Source: Verrucomicrobiota bacterium
GTDB lineage: Bacteria; Verrucomicrobiota; Verrucomicrobiia; Opitutales; Opitutaceae
Reading direction: 5' to 3'
Assembly (NCBI GenBank): GCA_023433275.1
Contig: JAEZDN010000121.1
Location: forward strand, 1-26,480
DNA: 26,480 nucleotides
Under the pieces are notes generated by a model, which saw nothing but the letters and a program-made list of their open reading frames with translations, was not told where the DNA came from and made no database searches. Below, one piece after another: positions 9,101-16,296 of this stretch. Made by a program: the position numbers and the translations under genes. The first letter of the stretch is position 1, and the number at the start of each line of letters is the position of its first letter.

Positions 9101-9257
9101 GGGCCGCCCGGTGCCCTGGATCATCGCGCTCACGGCGAATGCCATGGAGGGCGACCGCGAGAAATGCATGGAGGCGGGCATGGACGATTACCTCGGCAAA
9201 CCGATCAAGTCTGGCGACCTGGCGGCCGCGCTCGGGCGCGTGCGCGGGGGAAAATAG
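6192..9257 (+). CDS. membrane hybrid sensor histidine kinase (CHASE-PAS-HisKA-HATPase-REC-REC)
   Basis: 1021 residues from the ATG at 6192, preceded by GAGAGA; the frame opens earlier (6021) without homology. TM1 is about 11-33 and TM2 about 321-341 (YIAAFGVVVSALLAGVMWLL), enclosing a periplasmic CHASE-type sensor. A PAS fold spans about 375-495 (ending VWYGVLADITELQEA). HisKA contains MSHEIRTPMNGVIGMTSLL with phospho-acceptor H519. The ATPase domain has NLLGNAIKFTE, DTGIGIP and TGLGLAISKRL. Two receiver domains follow, REC1 with D810 (LAILDMQMPG) and K in CLTKPVK, REC2 with D949 (ILMDVQMPEMDG) and LTANAMEGD. All phosphotransfer residues are present in both. There is no C-terminal HPt domain, so relay would need a separate HPt protein, not found here. 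The ligand is unknown. Confidence 0.95.
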   Translation: MTGPMPANPRLNVFLVVATLLLGLGMTGLGAYQSHQYYQTEARLRFERQSDRLVSAVQRRMNQVLYGLRGAKGVYAASQSVERAEFRAYVASRNLPQEFPGAMGFGFIQRVMRSEVEAFVAAERADGAPGFTVSTSGDAADLYIIKFCEPMEVNGEAVGFDAGSEPLRRAAIERAVRSGRPALTRRITLVQDHLNRAGFHYLVPIYRPELPQGNAAEREAALVGLVYAPMVIDEVFAGLMAEVDGQLDVEVFEGGTPRADTLLLDADHVLVGVAPIGGELSFGNRLFGRTDHIDMGGQEWTLVLTTTPKFEATVERMTPGYIAAFGVVVSALLAGVMWLLGRSRARALALAEGMTVNLRASEAEARQLAGLAHDNEQRLIALTAQAPGVIFQFEVSPDNTRSFSFLSAGYRELFGRDPAEVLRRSAVLLMTVHPDDRRAVRASLEKAITDVVPWEHSFRIVRPDESVRWIHARSAVGRRPDGVRVWYGVLADITELQEARQSAEQANVAKSQFLATMSHEIRTPMNGVIGMTSLLMDTPLTAEQKEFAEVIRYSGESLLTLINDILDFSKIEAGKFDLEEEEFDVRGCVESSLSLLAPKAGEKGVDLLYDVADGVPGLVRGDVTRLRQILVNLLGNAIKFTERGEVELSVRPAPDAAPGADGRQELVFAVRDTGIGIPPEAQKRLFNSFTQVDASTTRKYGGTGLGLAISKRLAELMGGRMWLESEPGRGSTFFFTLRAEWVRKSRAFVAPEQVQLRGRRVLAVDDNAANRRILGALLAKWGVQATLVDGPEAALGLLRRGDRHDLAILDMQMPGLDGVMLARAIRELPGAGGMPLVLLSSIGRQSPKEHPGLFVACLTKPVKPSQLFDVLAGILAGVRPETAVEPEVAVAPAVVGKLGRILLAEDNTVNQKVALHMLSRMGYRADVAANGLEVLEALKRQPYDVILMDVQMPEMDGMEASRRIKAAPIAGRPVPWIIALTANAMEGDREKCMEAGMDDYLGKPIKSGDLAAALGRVRGGK

Positions 9258-9522
9258 TTTTTAAAGGCGCACCTGAGTTGCGCGTGTCGTCCGTGATGCC
9301 GCGATCGAGGGCGCACGTGAGGTGCGGCGAGGAAAGTAGACAATACCGTGCGAGGCGCGGGTGCCGATTCCGACTTCCGACTGGCCCCCGCTTTCCGACG
9401 TCGGGCTCCTATTCATTTTCTCGAGTAGAGACGCCGCGAAGCAGAGGCGGCAGCTGGATTGCGTTTCCGAGTCCATTGCTTCGCTTCGCCGCGCCTTGCG
9501 CGAATCTTGTTGATCCTTTGAC

Positions 9523-9549
9523 GAAAAAGACGGGTCAGCGATCCCGTCT
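9523..9549 (-). terminator. intrinsic terminator of the M2 peptidase gene
   Basis: On the minus strand AGACGGG (9549-9543), an 8-nt loop ATCGCTGA, CCCGTCT (9534-9528) and then a run of T form a 7-bp stem with a U-tract. It lies 44 bases after the stop of the peptidase gene, in the correct orientation. Confidence 0.75.
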
Positions 9550-9562
9550 GCCCCAAAGGCAC

Positions 9563-9582
9563 GGCCCGCCGGGACGCGGGCC
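9563..9582. repeat. GC-rich hairpin repeat, copy c
   Basis: GGCCCGC, loop CGGGAC, GCGGGCC, followed by TTCCA. It lies between the peptidase stop and its terminator. The general design matches the other hairpins, but the loop differs from the NCGAG type. Confidence 0.55.
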
Positions 9583-9592
9583 TTCCATCCGA

Positions 9593-11389
9593 TCACTCCC
9601 AGCCGATGGGGCGGCCCTTGTTTTGTTCGACGAGCCAGTCCATCAGCGGCGCGTAGTAGTCGAGCATGGCGCGCGTGCTGAAGTCCTCGCCGGTGGCGTC
9701 CTTGAGAACCTTGCGCCAGTCCTCGGTCTGGCCCTTTTCCATCACGCGGCGGAGGAAGTCGCCGACTTCCTTGTTGTTGGCGTAATTGCAGTTTTGCGGG
9801 GGCTGTTTGAGGATCTTCCGCGCGATGTGGTCGTGGAGCTGGTGCTTGAAGACCTGCGCGATGGCGTAGGTGTAATAGTAGGCGGGGGTGTCGTTGATGT
9901 GCGTCTTGGTGGCGGCGTCGCACCATTCCTCGCCGCGCTCGACCGGAGGCTCGATGCCCTGGAAGTCGCGCACGTATTGCCACCAGCGTGCGTTCCACTG
10001 GTCGGCGGGCAGGTTGTTGGCGTAGATGTCGGCCTCCCAGTGGGCCATCACGCCGGAGGCCCAATAGATGAACGGGATGCCCGGCGTCATCGCGGTGTTG
10101 AGGAGAAACGCGGTGTCGTCGGCTTGGAAGTCCGCGGGCAGCACGCCGAGTGATTTCAAATACGGCACCTGAGCGGCCGCGAGCGCGGTCAGTTCGCCGA
10201 AGCCCTCGTGGAACGCCGGGTTCGCGCCGTCGCGGAGGAGGACGGGCACCTCGGGGCGCGTGTAGGCCATGAAGTAGTAGATGTGGCCGAACTCGTGGTG
10301 GTTGGTGTTGAACCACCAGGGCGTGGATTCGATGCTTTGGAGCGAGCGGAGGTCGTGCTCGAAGTCGAGGTGCCAGGCGGACGCGTGCGTGTTCTTCTTG
10401 CGCGGACCGTCGGCGGGCACGGGATAGAGGTCGGATTTTTCCCAGAAGGATGCCGGTAGCGCGGGGAAGCCGAGGCCGACGTAGAATTGTTCGGACGAGC
10501 GCGCGACCCATTCGGGCGTGAACTTCTTGAAATATTCCGTGAGGTCGGCGCCCTCGGCGAGGCCGCCCCATTCCTGCGACCAGCGGTTGGCGATCCAGTG
10601 GGCCGGGATGCGTTTGGGGACGGGCTGGCCGTAGCGTTCGGCGAGCTTGTATTTCACCCATGTGTGGAGCTGGAGATAGAGCGGGCGCAGGACCTCCATG
10701 AAACCGTCGTTCAGCTTGATCATTTCCTCGGTGGTCATGCCGTAGCTGGCGACCTGGAGGGCGAAGTAGTCGGGGTAACCCATTTCCTGCGCGACGCCGT
10801 TGCGGAGGCCGCGGAGCTTGATGAGGCCCTCCTTGAGGGCCTTGCCCGATTCCTTCGAGGCGAGCCACACGGCCTGGCGCTCGGCGAGATCGGTGCTCTC
10901 GTTGAGCAAGGTGTCGATTTCGTTCACCGAGATCGGTTTTCCGTTCAGCTTGAATTCGAAACCGTTGAGCGTGGACGCCTGTTTCGTCTCGGCCTCGATG
11001 CGGGCCTGGGTGAGCTTCGGGTTGGTCATGGGCTGCTCGGCGGCGAGCAGCAGGAGTTTCTCGAGCTGGCGGATGGTGAGGTCGTCGAGATCATGGCGCT
11101 GGAGGAGCAGGGCCTTGGTTTCGTTGATGAGGGCGGGGTTGCCCATGAACGCCGCGCTGGCCTTGCCGGCGGTCTCGGCGGCGGCATCGTGCACGGGGCT
11201 GACATCGGTGGACGCGGCCCATTGGGCTTCGCCCTCGACGTAGGCGAGGGCCTGGTAGGAGGCGTTGACGAGGACGAGGAAGCGGTCGGCGCGTTCCTGG
11301 GTGGGATTGCGATCGGCGGCGGTGAGCGCGGCTGCGGCGGTGAACAGCACCGCCAGCGCGGCGCCACGGAACAGCGGGGAGTGGGTCAT
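9593..11389 (-). CDS. M2 family zinc peptidase (angiotensin-converting-enzyme-like peptidyl dipeptidase), exported
   Basis: 598 residues, close to the usual size of one ACE domain. The N-terminus MTHSPLFRGAALAVLFTAAA, followed by ALTAAD, is a signal peptide, so the enzyme acts in the periplasm or outside. The zinc motif is HEFGH (H365, E366, H369) within NTNHHEFGHIYYFMAYT. The third ligand is E395 in GANPAFHEGFGEL, the counterpart of GANPGFHEAIGD in animal ACE. The expected activity is removal of C-terminal dipeptides from oligopeptides; bacterial substrates are generally unknown. The ATG at 11389 directly precedes the signal peptide and overlaps (ATGA) the stop of the read-through frame of the upstream Fic gene. 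That overlap is probably fortuitous, since that frame seems shifted. A good terminator follows. Confidence 0.95.
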   Translation of the reverse strand: MTHSPLFRGAALAVLFTAAAALTAADRNPTQERADRFLVLVNASYQALAYVEGEAQWAASTDVSPVHDAAAETAGKASAAFMGNPALINETKALLLQRHDLDDLTIRQLEKLLLLAAEQPMTNPKLTQARIEAETKQASTLNGFEFKLNGKPISVNEIDTLLNESTDLAERQAVWLASKESGKALKEGLIKLRGLRNGVAQEMGYPDYFALQVASYGMTTEEMIKLNDGFMEVLRPLYLQLHTWVKYKLAERYGQPVPKRIPAHWIANRWSQEWGGLAEGADLTEYFKKFTPEWVARSSEQFYVGLGFPALPASFWEKSDLYPVPADGPRKKNTHASAWHLDFEHDLRSLQSIESTPWWFNTNHHEFGHIYYFMAYTRPEVPVLLRDGANPAFHEGFGELTALAAAQVPYLKSLGVLPADFQADDTAFLLNTAMTPGIPFIYWASGVMAHWEADIYANNLPADQWNARWWQYVRDFQGIEPPVERGEEWCDAATKTHINDTPAYYYTYAIAQVFKHQLHDHIARKILKQPPQNCNYANNKEVGDFLRRVMEKGQTEDWRKVLKDATGEDFSTRAMLDYYAPLMDWLVEQNKGRPIGWE

Positions 11390-12066
11390 GCTTGTGTCAT
11401 AACCGGCGGCAGACCGCCGACAATGCCAGAAAGATGAATGGACGCTGGAGAGCGACGAGCGGTGCAGCGGCTACAACCGGCCCGAGCGAACGAAGCGCAG
11501 GAGCGGAATCGGGTCCTGTCGGCGGAGCGCAGCGCATCCAAATAGGTGTGGCGGATCGCCTCCGGTTCGCCGCTGCCGGCGCCCCACGAGAAAGCGGGGC
11601 GGCCCTGTTTCGTGACGAGAACATCGGCTGCGAGCCGGGCATGGCGACCATTGCCGTTGGGGAACGGGTGGATGAACACCAGTCGGTGGTGGAAACGCAC
11701 CGCGATCTCGTCGGCGGAATAGACTCCGTGTTCGATCCAATACCGCGTGTCGCCAAGAAGCCCTGCGAGGTCCGAAATAATGCGAAACGCTTCCACCCCG
11801 ATGGTCTTTTCGGTGGTGCGAAGCTTCCCCGCCCACCGCCACGTCGCGTTAAACATGCGTCGGTGCAATTCCAGCAGGTACGAAGCGGAGAGGACGTCGG
11901 CCTTGGCGAGGCGTCGCGGGCTCAGCGCCCAGCGTGTGGCCGACAGAATGTTGGCGAATTCGAATTCGTTGAGTTCACGCTGCGTAGCCAGACTCGGAAT
12001 GAGCCCCTGCTTTTCGTCGTCCGAAAGCGGTGTGTCGCCCAGATGACAGCGAAAGAGGTCGGTCAC
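11386..12066 (-). CDS. mobile mystery protein B, Fic-domain protein; probably frameshifted near the 3' end
   Basis: From GTG at 12066 the product has 226 residues. The Fic motif HPFPNGNGRHAR (133-144) is intact, with the catalytic His and the Arg/Gly ATP-binding residues, so AMP or another nucleotide transfer onto a target is possible. The start VTDLF is chosen because GTGA overlaps the stop of gene A by 4 bp, a typical coupled arrangement. Family B proteins are about 200 residues. Here the expected C-terminus (DPIPLLRFVRSGRL, stop at 11471) lies in another frame and joins after D183 if one base is restored near 11515-11520. As it stands the protein has an abnormal tail ending GLPPVMTQA that runs into the peptidase start. 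The catalytic core is unaffected, so it may still be active. The A/B pair is a known association on mobile DNA; its function is not established. Confidence 0.85.
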   Translation of the reverse strand: MTDLFRCHLGDTPLSDDEKQGLIPSLATQRELNEFEFANILSATRWALSPRRLAKADVLSASYLLELHRRMFNATWRWAGKLRTTEKTIGVEAFRIISDLAGLLGDTRYWIEHGVYSADEIAVRFHHRLVFIHPFPNGNGRHARLAADVLVTKQGRPAFSWGAGSGEPEAIRHTYLDALRSADRTRFRSCASFARAGCSRCTARRSPASIHLSGIVGGLPPVMTQA

Positions 12067-12464
12067 GGAGCCAGTGTTGCCGGCGGAATCCCCTGGCCCT
12101 CGAGAGCCATCGTGTGGTGCACGGACCGATGGAGCACGCCCCCAGAATGGGCTTCCGACAATTCCGCGAGTGTGCCTTCCCTCGGCAGCAAGGTATAGAT
12201 TAGGCGGCACCCCATCGCTTCAGCGCAGGCTTCGAGTTGCTTGAGACTGATGGTCCCGGCCGCTTCCGATTTTTCCAATTGATGAATCGACTGGGGCGTC
12301 AGCTTGAGCTCCTGGCCGACGGATTTCAGGCTGCGGCCCAAGGCTTGTCGCACGGCTTTCAGCCAGCCTCCGACCGGACGCTGCACTGATTTCAACGTGG
12401 CGTCTGGCGTTAGGACCCCGGCTAATTGACTTAAACGTATAGACTGATACTCGCGCTTTTTCAT
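12063..12464 (-). CDS. mobile mystery protein A, XRE-like helix-turn-helix regulator
   Basis: 133 residues from the ATG at 12464 (a TTG one codon upstream is an alternative). The helix-turn-helix is around 42-95 (LGRSLKSVGQELKLTPQSIH followed by QLEKSEAAGTISLKQLEACA) and the following AMGCRLIYTLLP is characteristic of this family. It is always found just upstream of protein B, as here with a 4-bp overlap. It probably represses its own operon: the upstream DNA carries a perfect palindrome inside a strong promoter. The gene pair sits on the same strand between the export adaptor and the peptidase, so it may have been inserted there. Confidence 0.88.
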   Translation of the reverse strand: MKKREYQSIRLSQLAGVLTPDATLKSVQRPVGGWLKAVRQALGRSLKSVGQELKLTPQSIHQLEKSEAAGTISLKQLEACAEAMGCRLIYTLLPREGTLAELSEAHSGGVLHRSVHHTMALEGQGIPPATLAP

Positions 12465-12513
12465 CAAGCTATATATTTAAATATGCGCATATCTGTCAAG
12501 CTATAGATTTAAA
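12464..12513 (-). promoter_or_regulatory. promoter and probable operator of the mobile mystery A/B operon
   Basis: On the minus strand TTGACA (12499-12494), an 18-nt spacer and TATATA (12475-12470) form a near-consensus sigma-70 promoter. The spacer holds the perfect palindrome ATATGCGCATAT (12481-12492). A direct repeat, 17 of 18 matching, is seen on the plus strand at 12464-12481 and 12496-12513 (TCAAGCTATATATTTAAA and TCAAGCTATAGATTTAAA). The -10 is only 5 nt from the ATG, which implies a leaderless or nearly leaderless mRNA. Strongly AT-rich against the GC-rich surroundings. Confidence 0.7.
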
Positions 12514-12521
12514 ATGTTGGC

Positions 12522-13724
12522 TTACACCTTCGTCGGCTTCACGCGCTGGCCGTCCTTTATGCGGTCGCCGGGGTAGAGGATGACCTCGTCGCCTTCCTGG
12601 AGGCCTTCGCTGACTTGGATCTCAGGGCCGCTGGACCGGCCAGCTTTGACGGGCACGAGCGCGGCCTTGCCGTCACGCACGAGGAACGCGGCCCAGGCTT
12701 GTCCCTGGCGGAAAAGTCCGGACACCGGGACCTTGAGGACGCGGTCGCTCTCCCAAGTGATCACGCGGGCCTCGACGCGGAAATTGTCGCCGAGCGAGGC
12801 CCATTGCTCGCGCGGGCTGGTGATGTCCACGACGACATTCACGCGCTGTTCCTCGACGCCGAGGGCGGAGTACTTGGTGAAGGCGGCGGGTTCAACGAGG
12901 CGAACGCGGCCCTCGAGTGCGTCCGGACCGCCCCATTGTTCCAGCGAAACCGGCGCGCCCGCGGCGATCGCGGCGCCGTCGCGCGAAAGCATTTCGACGA
13001 TGACCTCGAGATTGGCCGGGTCGCCGATCTCGAGCAACGGCGTGCCTTGCATGACGGCGCGGGCGCTTTCCTGAAAGACATGGAGGACGCGGCCGGTGGC
13101 GTTGGCGCGGACTTCGATGGGGATGACGGCCGGCCGGCCGGCTGCGGCCTCGCGGGAGCTCGGCCCTCCATCGGGGTTGGTCACGGACAGCTCGGCTTCG
13201 ACCTGGCGGAGGGCGCCCTCGGCGGCGGCGACGTCACGGGCGGCGGCGGTTTCGCGCATCTTCGCGCTTTCCAATTCCTGGGGCGACAGGGTGCCGGCGT
13301 TGAACATCTGCTCGATGCGGCCGAGTTCCTTGACGGCGAGATCGTAGGACGTGCGGCTTTTCTCGAGCACGATGCGGGCGGAATCGCGGCGCGCCTCGGC
13401 GAGGGCACGATTGCGTTCGTCGAGGGGCGAGGCGGGCAAGGGATCGATCACGGCCACGATGGTTTCGCCGGCCACGACCTCGGCGCCGGGCTTGAGGGCG
13501 ATGCGGCGGAGCTGGCCGCTTACGGGAGCGGCGACGACATAGCGTTGCTTGATGCGGGTCTTGCCCTCCTCGCTGACGGTCGCGCGCAATGGGCCGTAGG
13601 CGACGCGGGCGGTTTCGACGGTCGCGGCTTGGGGGCGCAGGCCCAGGACGGCGAGCGCGACAAGGCCCGCGCCGAGCAGATAGGGAATCCAGCGGGTGGG
13701 TTTGGGCTTAACGGAAGCAGTCAT
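12522..13724 (-). CDS. periplasmic adaptor subunit (HlyD/MacA-type) of an ABC export system
   Basis: 400 residues. One N-terminal membrane anchor (about 12-29: IPYLLGAGLVALAVLGL) is followed by a barrel-sandwich/lipoyl-like half (VVAAPVSGQLRRIALKPGAE, 63-82) and a coiled-coil hairpin (about 103-180, SPLDERNRALAEARRDSARI onwards). The second lipoyl half is about 200-230 (EVRANATGRVLHVFQ), and a beta-barrel and membrane-proximal domain lies at 230-395. It would link the inner-membrane permease to an outer-membrane channel; no TolC gene is present. Third gene of the minus-strand order ATPase, permease, adaptor. It starts 117 bases after the permease stop, behind inverted-repeat element B. Cargo unknown. 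Confidence 0.9.
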   Translation of the reverse strand: MTASVKPKPTRWIPYLLGAGLVALAVLGLRPQAATVETARVAYGPLRATVSEEGKTRIKQRYVVAAPVSGQLRRIALKPGAEVVAGETIVAVIDPLPASPLDERNRALAEARRDSARIVLEKSRTSYDLAVKELGRIEQMFNAGTLSPQELESAKMRETAAARDVAAAEGALRQVEAELSVTNPDGGPSSREAAAGRPAVIPIEVRANATGRVLHVFQESARAVMQGTPLLEIGDPANLEVIVEMLSRDGAAIAAGAPVSLEQWGGPDALEGRVRLVEPAAFTKYSALGVEEQRVNVVVDITSPREQWASLGDNFRVEARVITWESDRVLKVPVSGLFRQGQAWAAFLVRDGKAALVPVKAGRSSGPEIQVSEGLQEGDEVILYPGDRIKDGQRVKPTKV

Positions 13725-13730
13725 GCGAGG

Positions 13731-13836
13731 GGGGAATCTTTCTCGTTCTCATAATCTTTCTCCTAATCGCTGGTTTGGAAAGTAGGGAAGGGCAGGAGAA
13801 CGATGAGGATTAAGAGAAAGAGAACGATGGCGGGTC
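13731..13836 (-). repeat. pyrimidine/purine inverted-repeat spacer element, copy B
   Basis: Between the permease stop and the adaptor start. On the plus strand the pyrimidine arm (13734-13768, with AATCTTTCTCGTTCTC and ATAATCTTTCTCC) and purine arm (13793-13829, with GGATTAAGAGAAAGAGAACG) pair imperfectly. The loop on the transcript carries CCAAACCAGCGATTAGGAG, related to the loop of copy A. The element ends 8-10 nt before the adaptor ATG. Confidence 0.8.
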
Positions 13837-13840
13837 TGAA

Positions 13841-16207
13841 TCATTCCGGGGCCTTGAGGGCGCCGATGAGGTCGAGGTGCTTGAGTTTGCGGAGGACGAT
13901 CAGGGCGGAGAGGGTCGACGCGGTCGCGACGACGATCAGGGCGAAAGTATAGGTGTAAGGGGTGAAGATGATCGGCAGGCGGACGGTCTCGGTGTTGACG
14001 GAGGAAATGATCATTGCGGCGATCCCCGTTCCGAGCAGCAGGCCGATCGGCACGGCGAGGAGGGCGAGGATCGTCAGTTCGATGACAATCACGGCTCCGA
14101 CCTCGCGCTGGGTCATGCCCACCACGCGCAGGGTGGCGAGCTCGCGCGCGCGCTCGGCGAGGGAAATGCGGGCATTGTTGTAGATGACACCGAAGGCGAC
14201 GATCACGGCCATGCCCAGGTAGAGCAGGGTGAGCATGCCCATCATCTGGGCCGTCGTTTCACGGAAGCTCGTGCGCATGGATTCCTTGATCGCGATCCAG
14301 CTGATGCGCGGGACCTCCTTGACCGCGGCGAGGAAGTCGGCGCGGCGCGCGCGGTCGATCGTGAAGCTGGCGCCCGTGATAATGTCGCCCTCGCCGAGAA
14401 AGCGGTTGATCGCGGCCCGGTCCATGTAGGCCGCGATGCCCGTGAAGTCCTCGGCCAGGCCGGTCAGGCGTACGGGGCGGACGGGACGCTTGCCCATGAG
14501 GGCCTCGACCACGAGTTCGTCGCCCACGGAAGCGCCGAGCACCTCGGCCAGCTTGGCGGAAATGATGATGCCCTCGCTGCCCGGGGTGATCTCGCGGCGC
14601 CGGTCGTCGACCGCGCGACTGTGCGCGGAACCGGCATCGAGGCTGCGCAGGCCGATCTGGCGGTCGCGTCCGCGAAAGTGGATCCGGACCGCGGCGGAGC
14701 GGTGGGGCTCGACGTGCATCACGCCGGGCAGACGCTCGAGTTCGTGGAGCGTGCGGATGGCGGCGGGCTCGGAGAAGCCCAGGTTGATGTCCTGGCGTTG
14801 CACGAGGTCCCATTGGAAATCGAGGATCTCGGCGATGCCGGCGCGCAGGGTGTTGGGCAGGATAAGGAGGGCGGTGGCCAGCGAGAGCCCGGCGACGGTG
14901 AAGAGCGCCTGCACGGGCCGGCGTTCGAGATTGCGCACGGCGATGCGGAAGGAGTGCGAGAAGAAGCGCGCCAGGGCGGGGCGTTCGATGAACGAGGGCC
15001 GGTAGCTGGCCGGAGGTTCGGGCCGCATCGCCTCGGCGGGCGGGAGGCGCGCGGCCTTGCGCACGGCGCCGAGGACGCCGGCGATGACCGCCAGCAGGCC
15101 CACGGTGAACGCGATGGCGACGGCGTGTTGGTCGAGCCGGAACTCCAGCACGGGAAAACGGAAGAAGAGCTCGTAGAGGCCGACCATCCACCGGCCGAGG
15201 AGGAAACCGCCGAAACCGCCCAGCACGATGCCGGCGAGGCCGATGACGCCGGCGAACTTGAGGTAGTGGGTGACGATCTGGCCGTCGGCGAAACCGAAGG
15301 CCTTGAGGATGGCGATCTGCTCGCGCTGGAGGGCCAGGAGGCGCGAGAGCACGGCATTGGTCATGAAGGCCGCCACGCCGAGGAAAATGGAAGGGAAGCC
15401 CACGGAGAGGATCGTGAGCACCCGAATTTCGTCCGTGACGCGGATGTGCGAGGGATGGTCCTTGCGACTGTAGGCGCCCGCACCGCCGTAAGGACGCATC
15501 AACTCGTCGACGGCGGCGAGGACCGGCGCGGGCGCGGCGCCGGGTGCGAGCTTGAGTGCGTAGGAATTGAAGGCGCCGTAGAGGTCCCACGCCGTGGCCA
15601 CCTCCTTGTAGGTCATCCAGAGGATGCCGTAGGTGCGGTTGTCCGGCAGCGCGGCGCCGGGGCGTGATTCGAAAATGTACTCGGGGGAGAGGACGATGCC
15701 CGCGATGCGGAAGTCTTGCCGACGTCCGTTCATGATGATCGCGAGGGTGTCGCCGGGATTGAGGCTGTTCGCGTCGGCGAAGGCCTCGCCCACGAGCAAC
15801 TCGCGGCGCGAGCCGGGCGCGAGCCAGCGGCCGCGGCGGAGATAGGGGCGATTGAGCTCGGGCTCGCCGAAATCGGGAAGCGAGCGCACGAGGCCGCTGG
15901 CCGGCTCGTCGATGCCGGGGAGGTCGAGGGTGACCTGCGCGGCGATGTCGGTCTGCACACCGGCAACGCCCGGCAAGGCCGCGAGCCGCGCCGCGAGGTG
16001 GTTGGGCGCGCGCTTGAGCGAACCAAACACGTCCGCAAAACGGTGGCTCTCGTAGTAATCGGCGCGGGTGCCGTCGAGCGAGGCGATGAGGCTGCGCGTG
16101 GTGATCATCATCGCGAGGCCGCAGGCCATGACGATCGAGACCGCGGCGACCTGGCTCTTGAGGCGCTTCAGGTCGCGAAGGAGCTTGCGGTCGAGGTGGG
16201 GGAGCAC
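13841..16207 (-). CDS. ABC transporter permease with two FtsX-type membrane modules
   Basis: 788 residues from GTG at 16207 (MLPHLDRKLLRDLKRLKSQ). TM1 is at about 20-45 (VAAVSIVMACGLAMMITTRS). A large periplasmic domain (45-260) is followed by a first FtsX module with three helices around 265-385. A second external region spans about 450-650, and a second FtsX module covers about 665-780 (MLTLLYLGMAVIVAFGVIYN and a last helix near VVATASTLSALIVLRKL). This duplicated form is common among large-permease ABC exporters that work with an HlyD-like adaptor. It follows the ATPase after 89 bases containing inverted-repeat element C. Lipid, peptide or antibiotic efflux are all possible. Confidence 0.92.
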   Translation of the reverse strand: MLPHLDRKLLRDLKRLKSQVAAVSIVMACGLAMMITTRSLIASLDGTRADYYESHRFADVFGSLKRAPNHLAARLAALPGVAGVQTDIAAQVTLDLPGIDEPASGLVRSLPDFGEPELNRPYLRRGRWLAPGSRRELLVGEAFADANSLNPGDTLAIIMNGRRQDFRIAGIVLSPEYIFESRPGAALPDNRTYGILWMTYKEVATAWDLYGAFNSYALKLAPGAAPAPVLAAVDELMRPYGGAGAYSRKDHPSHIRVTDEIRVLTILSVGFPSIFLGVAAFMTNAVLSRLLALQREQIAILKAFGFADGQIVTHYLKFAGVIGLAGIVLGGFGGFLLGRWMVGLYELFFRFPVLEFRLDQHAVAIAFTVGLLAVIAGVLGAVRKAARLPPAEAMRPEPPASYRPSFIERPALARFFSHSFRIAVRNLERRPVQALFTVAGLSLATALLILPNTLRAGIAEILDFQWDLVQRQDINLGFSEPAAIRTLHELERLPGVMHVEPHRSAAVRIHFRGRDRQIGLRSLDAGSAHSRAVDDRRREITPGSEGIIISAKLAEVLGASVGDELVVEALMGKRPVRPVRLTGLAEDFTGIAAYMDRAAINRFLGEGDIITGASFTIDRARRADFLAAVKEVPRISWIAIKESMRTSFRETTAQMMGMLTLLYLGMAVIVAFGVIYNNARISLAERARELATLRVVGMTQREVGAVIVIELTILALLAVPIGLLLGTGIAAMIISSVNTETVRLPIIFTPYTYTFALIVVATASTLSALIVLRKLKHLDLIGALKAPE

Positions 16208-16214
16208 GCGGGGG

Positions 16215-16291
16215 ATATTTCTCTTAATCTTAATCTTTCTCCAGGATTGGTCGGTGGGCAGAGAGAAAGAGAAAGATTAAGAGAAAGAGGG
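16215..16291 (-). repeat. pyrimidine/purine inverted-repeat spacer element, copy C
   Basis: Between the ATPase stop and the permease start. The plus strand has TATTTCTCTTAATCTTAATC with TTTCTCC (16217-16242), a loop with AGGATTGGTCGGTGGGC, then GAGAGAAAGAGAAAGATTAAG and AGAAAGAGG (16261-16290). The arms pair over about 25 nt in the transcript. The element ends 7-10 nt before the permease GTG. Confidence 0.8.
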
Positions 16292-16296
16292 GTGAA

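Larger units (their letters stand above)
9258..9592. other. gene-free stretch between convergent genes
   Basis: The kinase and the M2 peptidase converge on this 335-base gap. It holds the peptidase terminator (9523-9549), a GC-rich hairpin (9563-9582), and two related small dyads, GGCGCACCTGAGTTGCGC at 9266-9283 and GGGCGCACGTGAGGTGCGG at 9308-9326. No gene is supported. Confidence 0.6.

Noticed and set aside
11386..11389. Translational coupling of the Fic-domain gene and the M2 peptidase by ATGA overlap
   Set aside because: The overlapping stop is reached only in a probably shifted frame; the natural stop is likely 11471, and the two proteins have no known functional link.
13877..15667. 596-residue plus-strand frame antisense to the permease
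   Set aside because: Low-complexity Asp/Glu/Gly-rich shadow; the permease has clear membrane modules.
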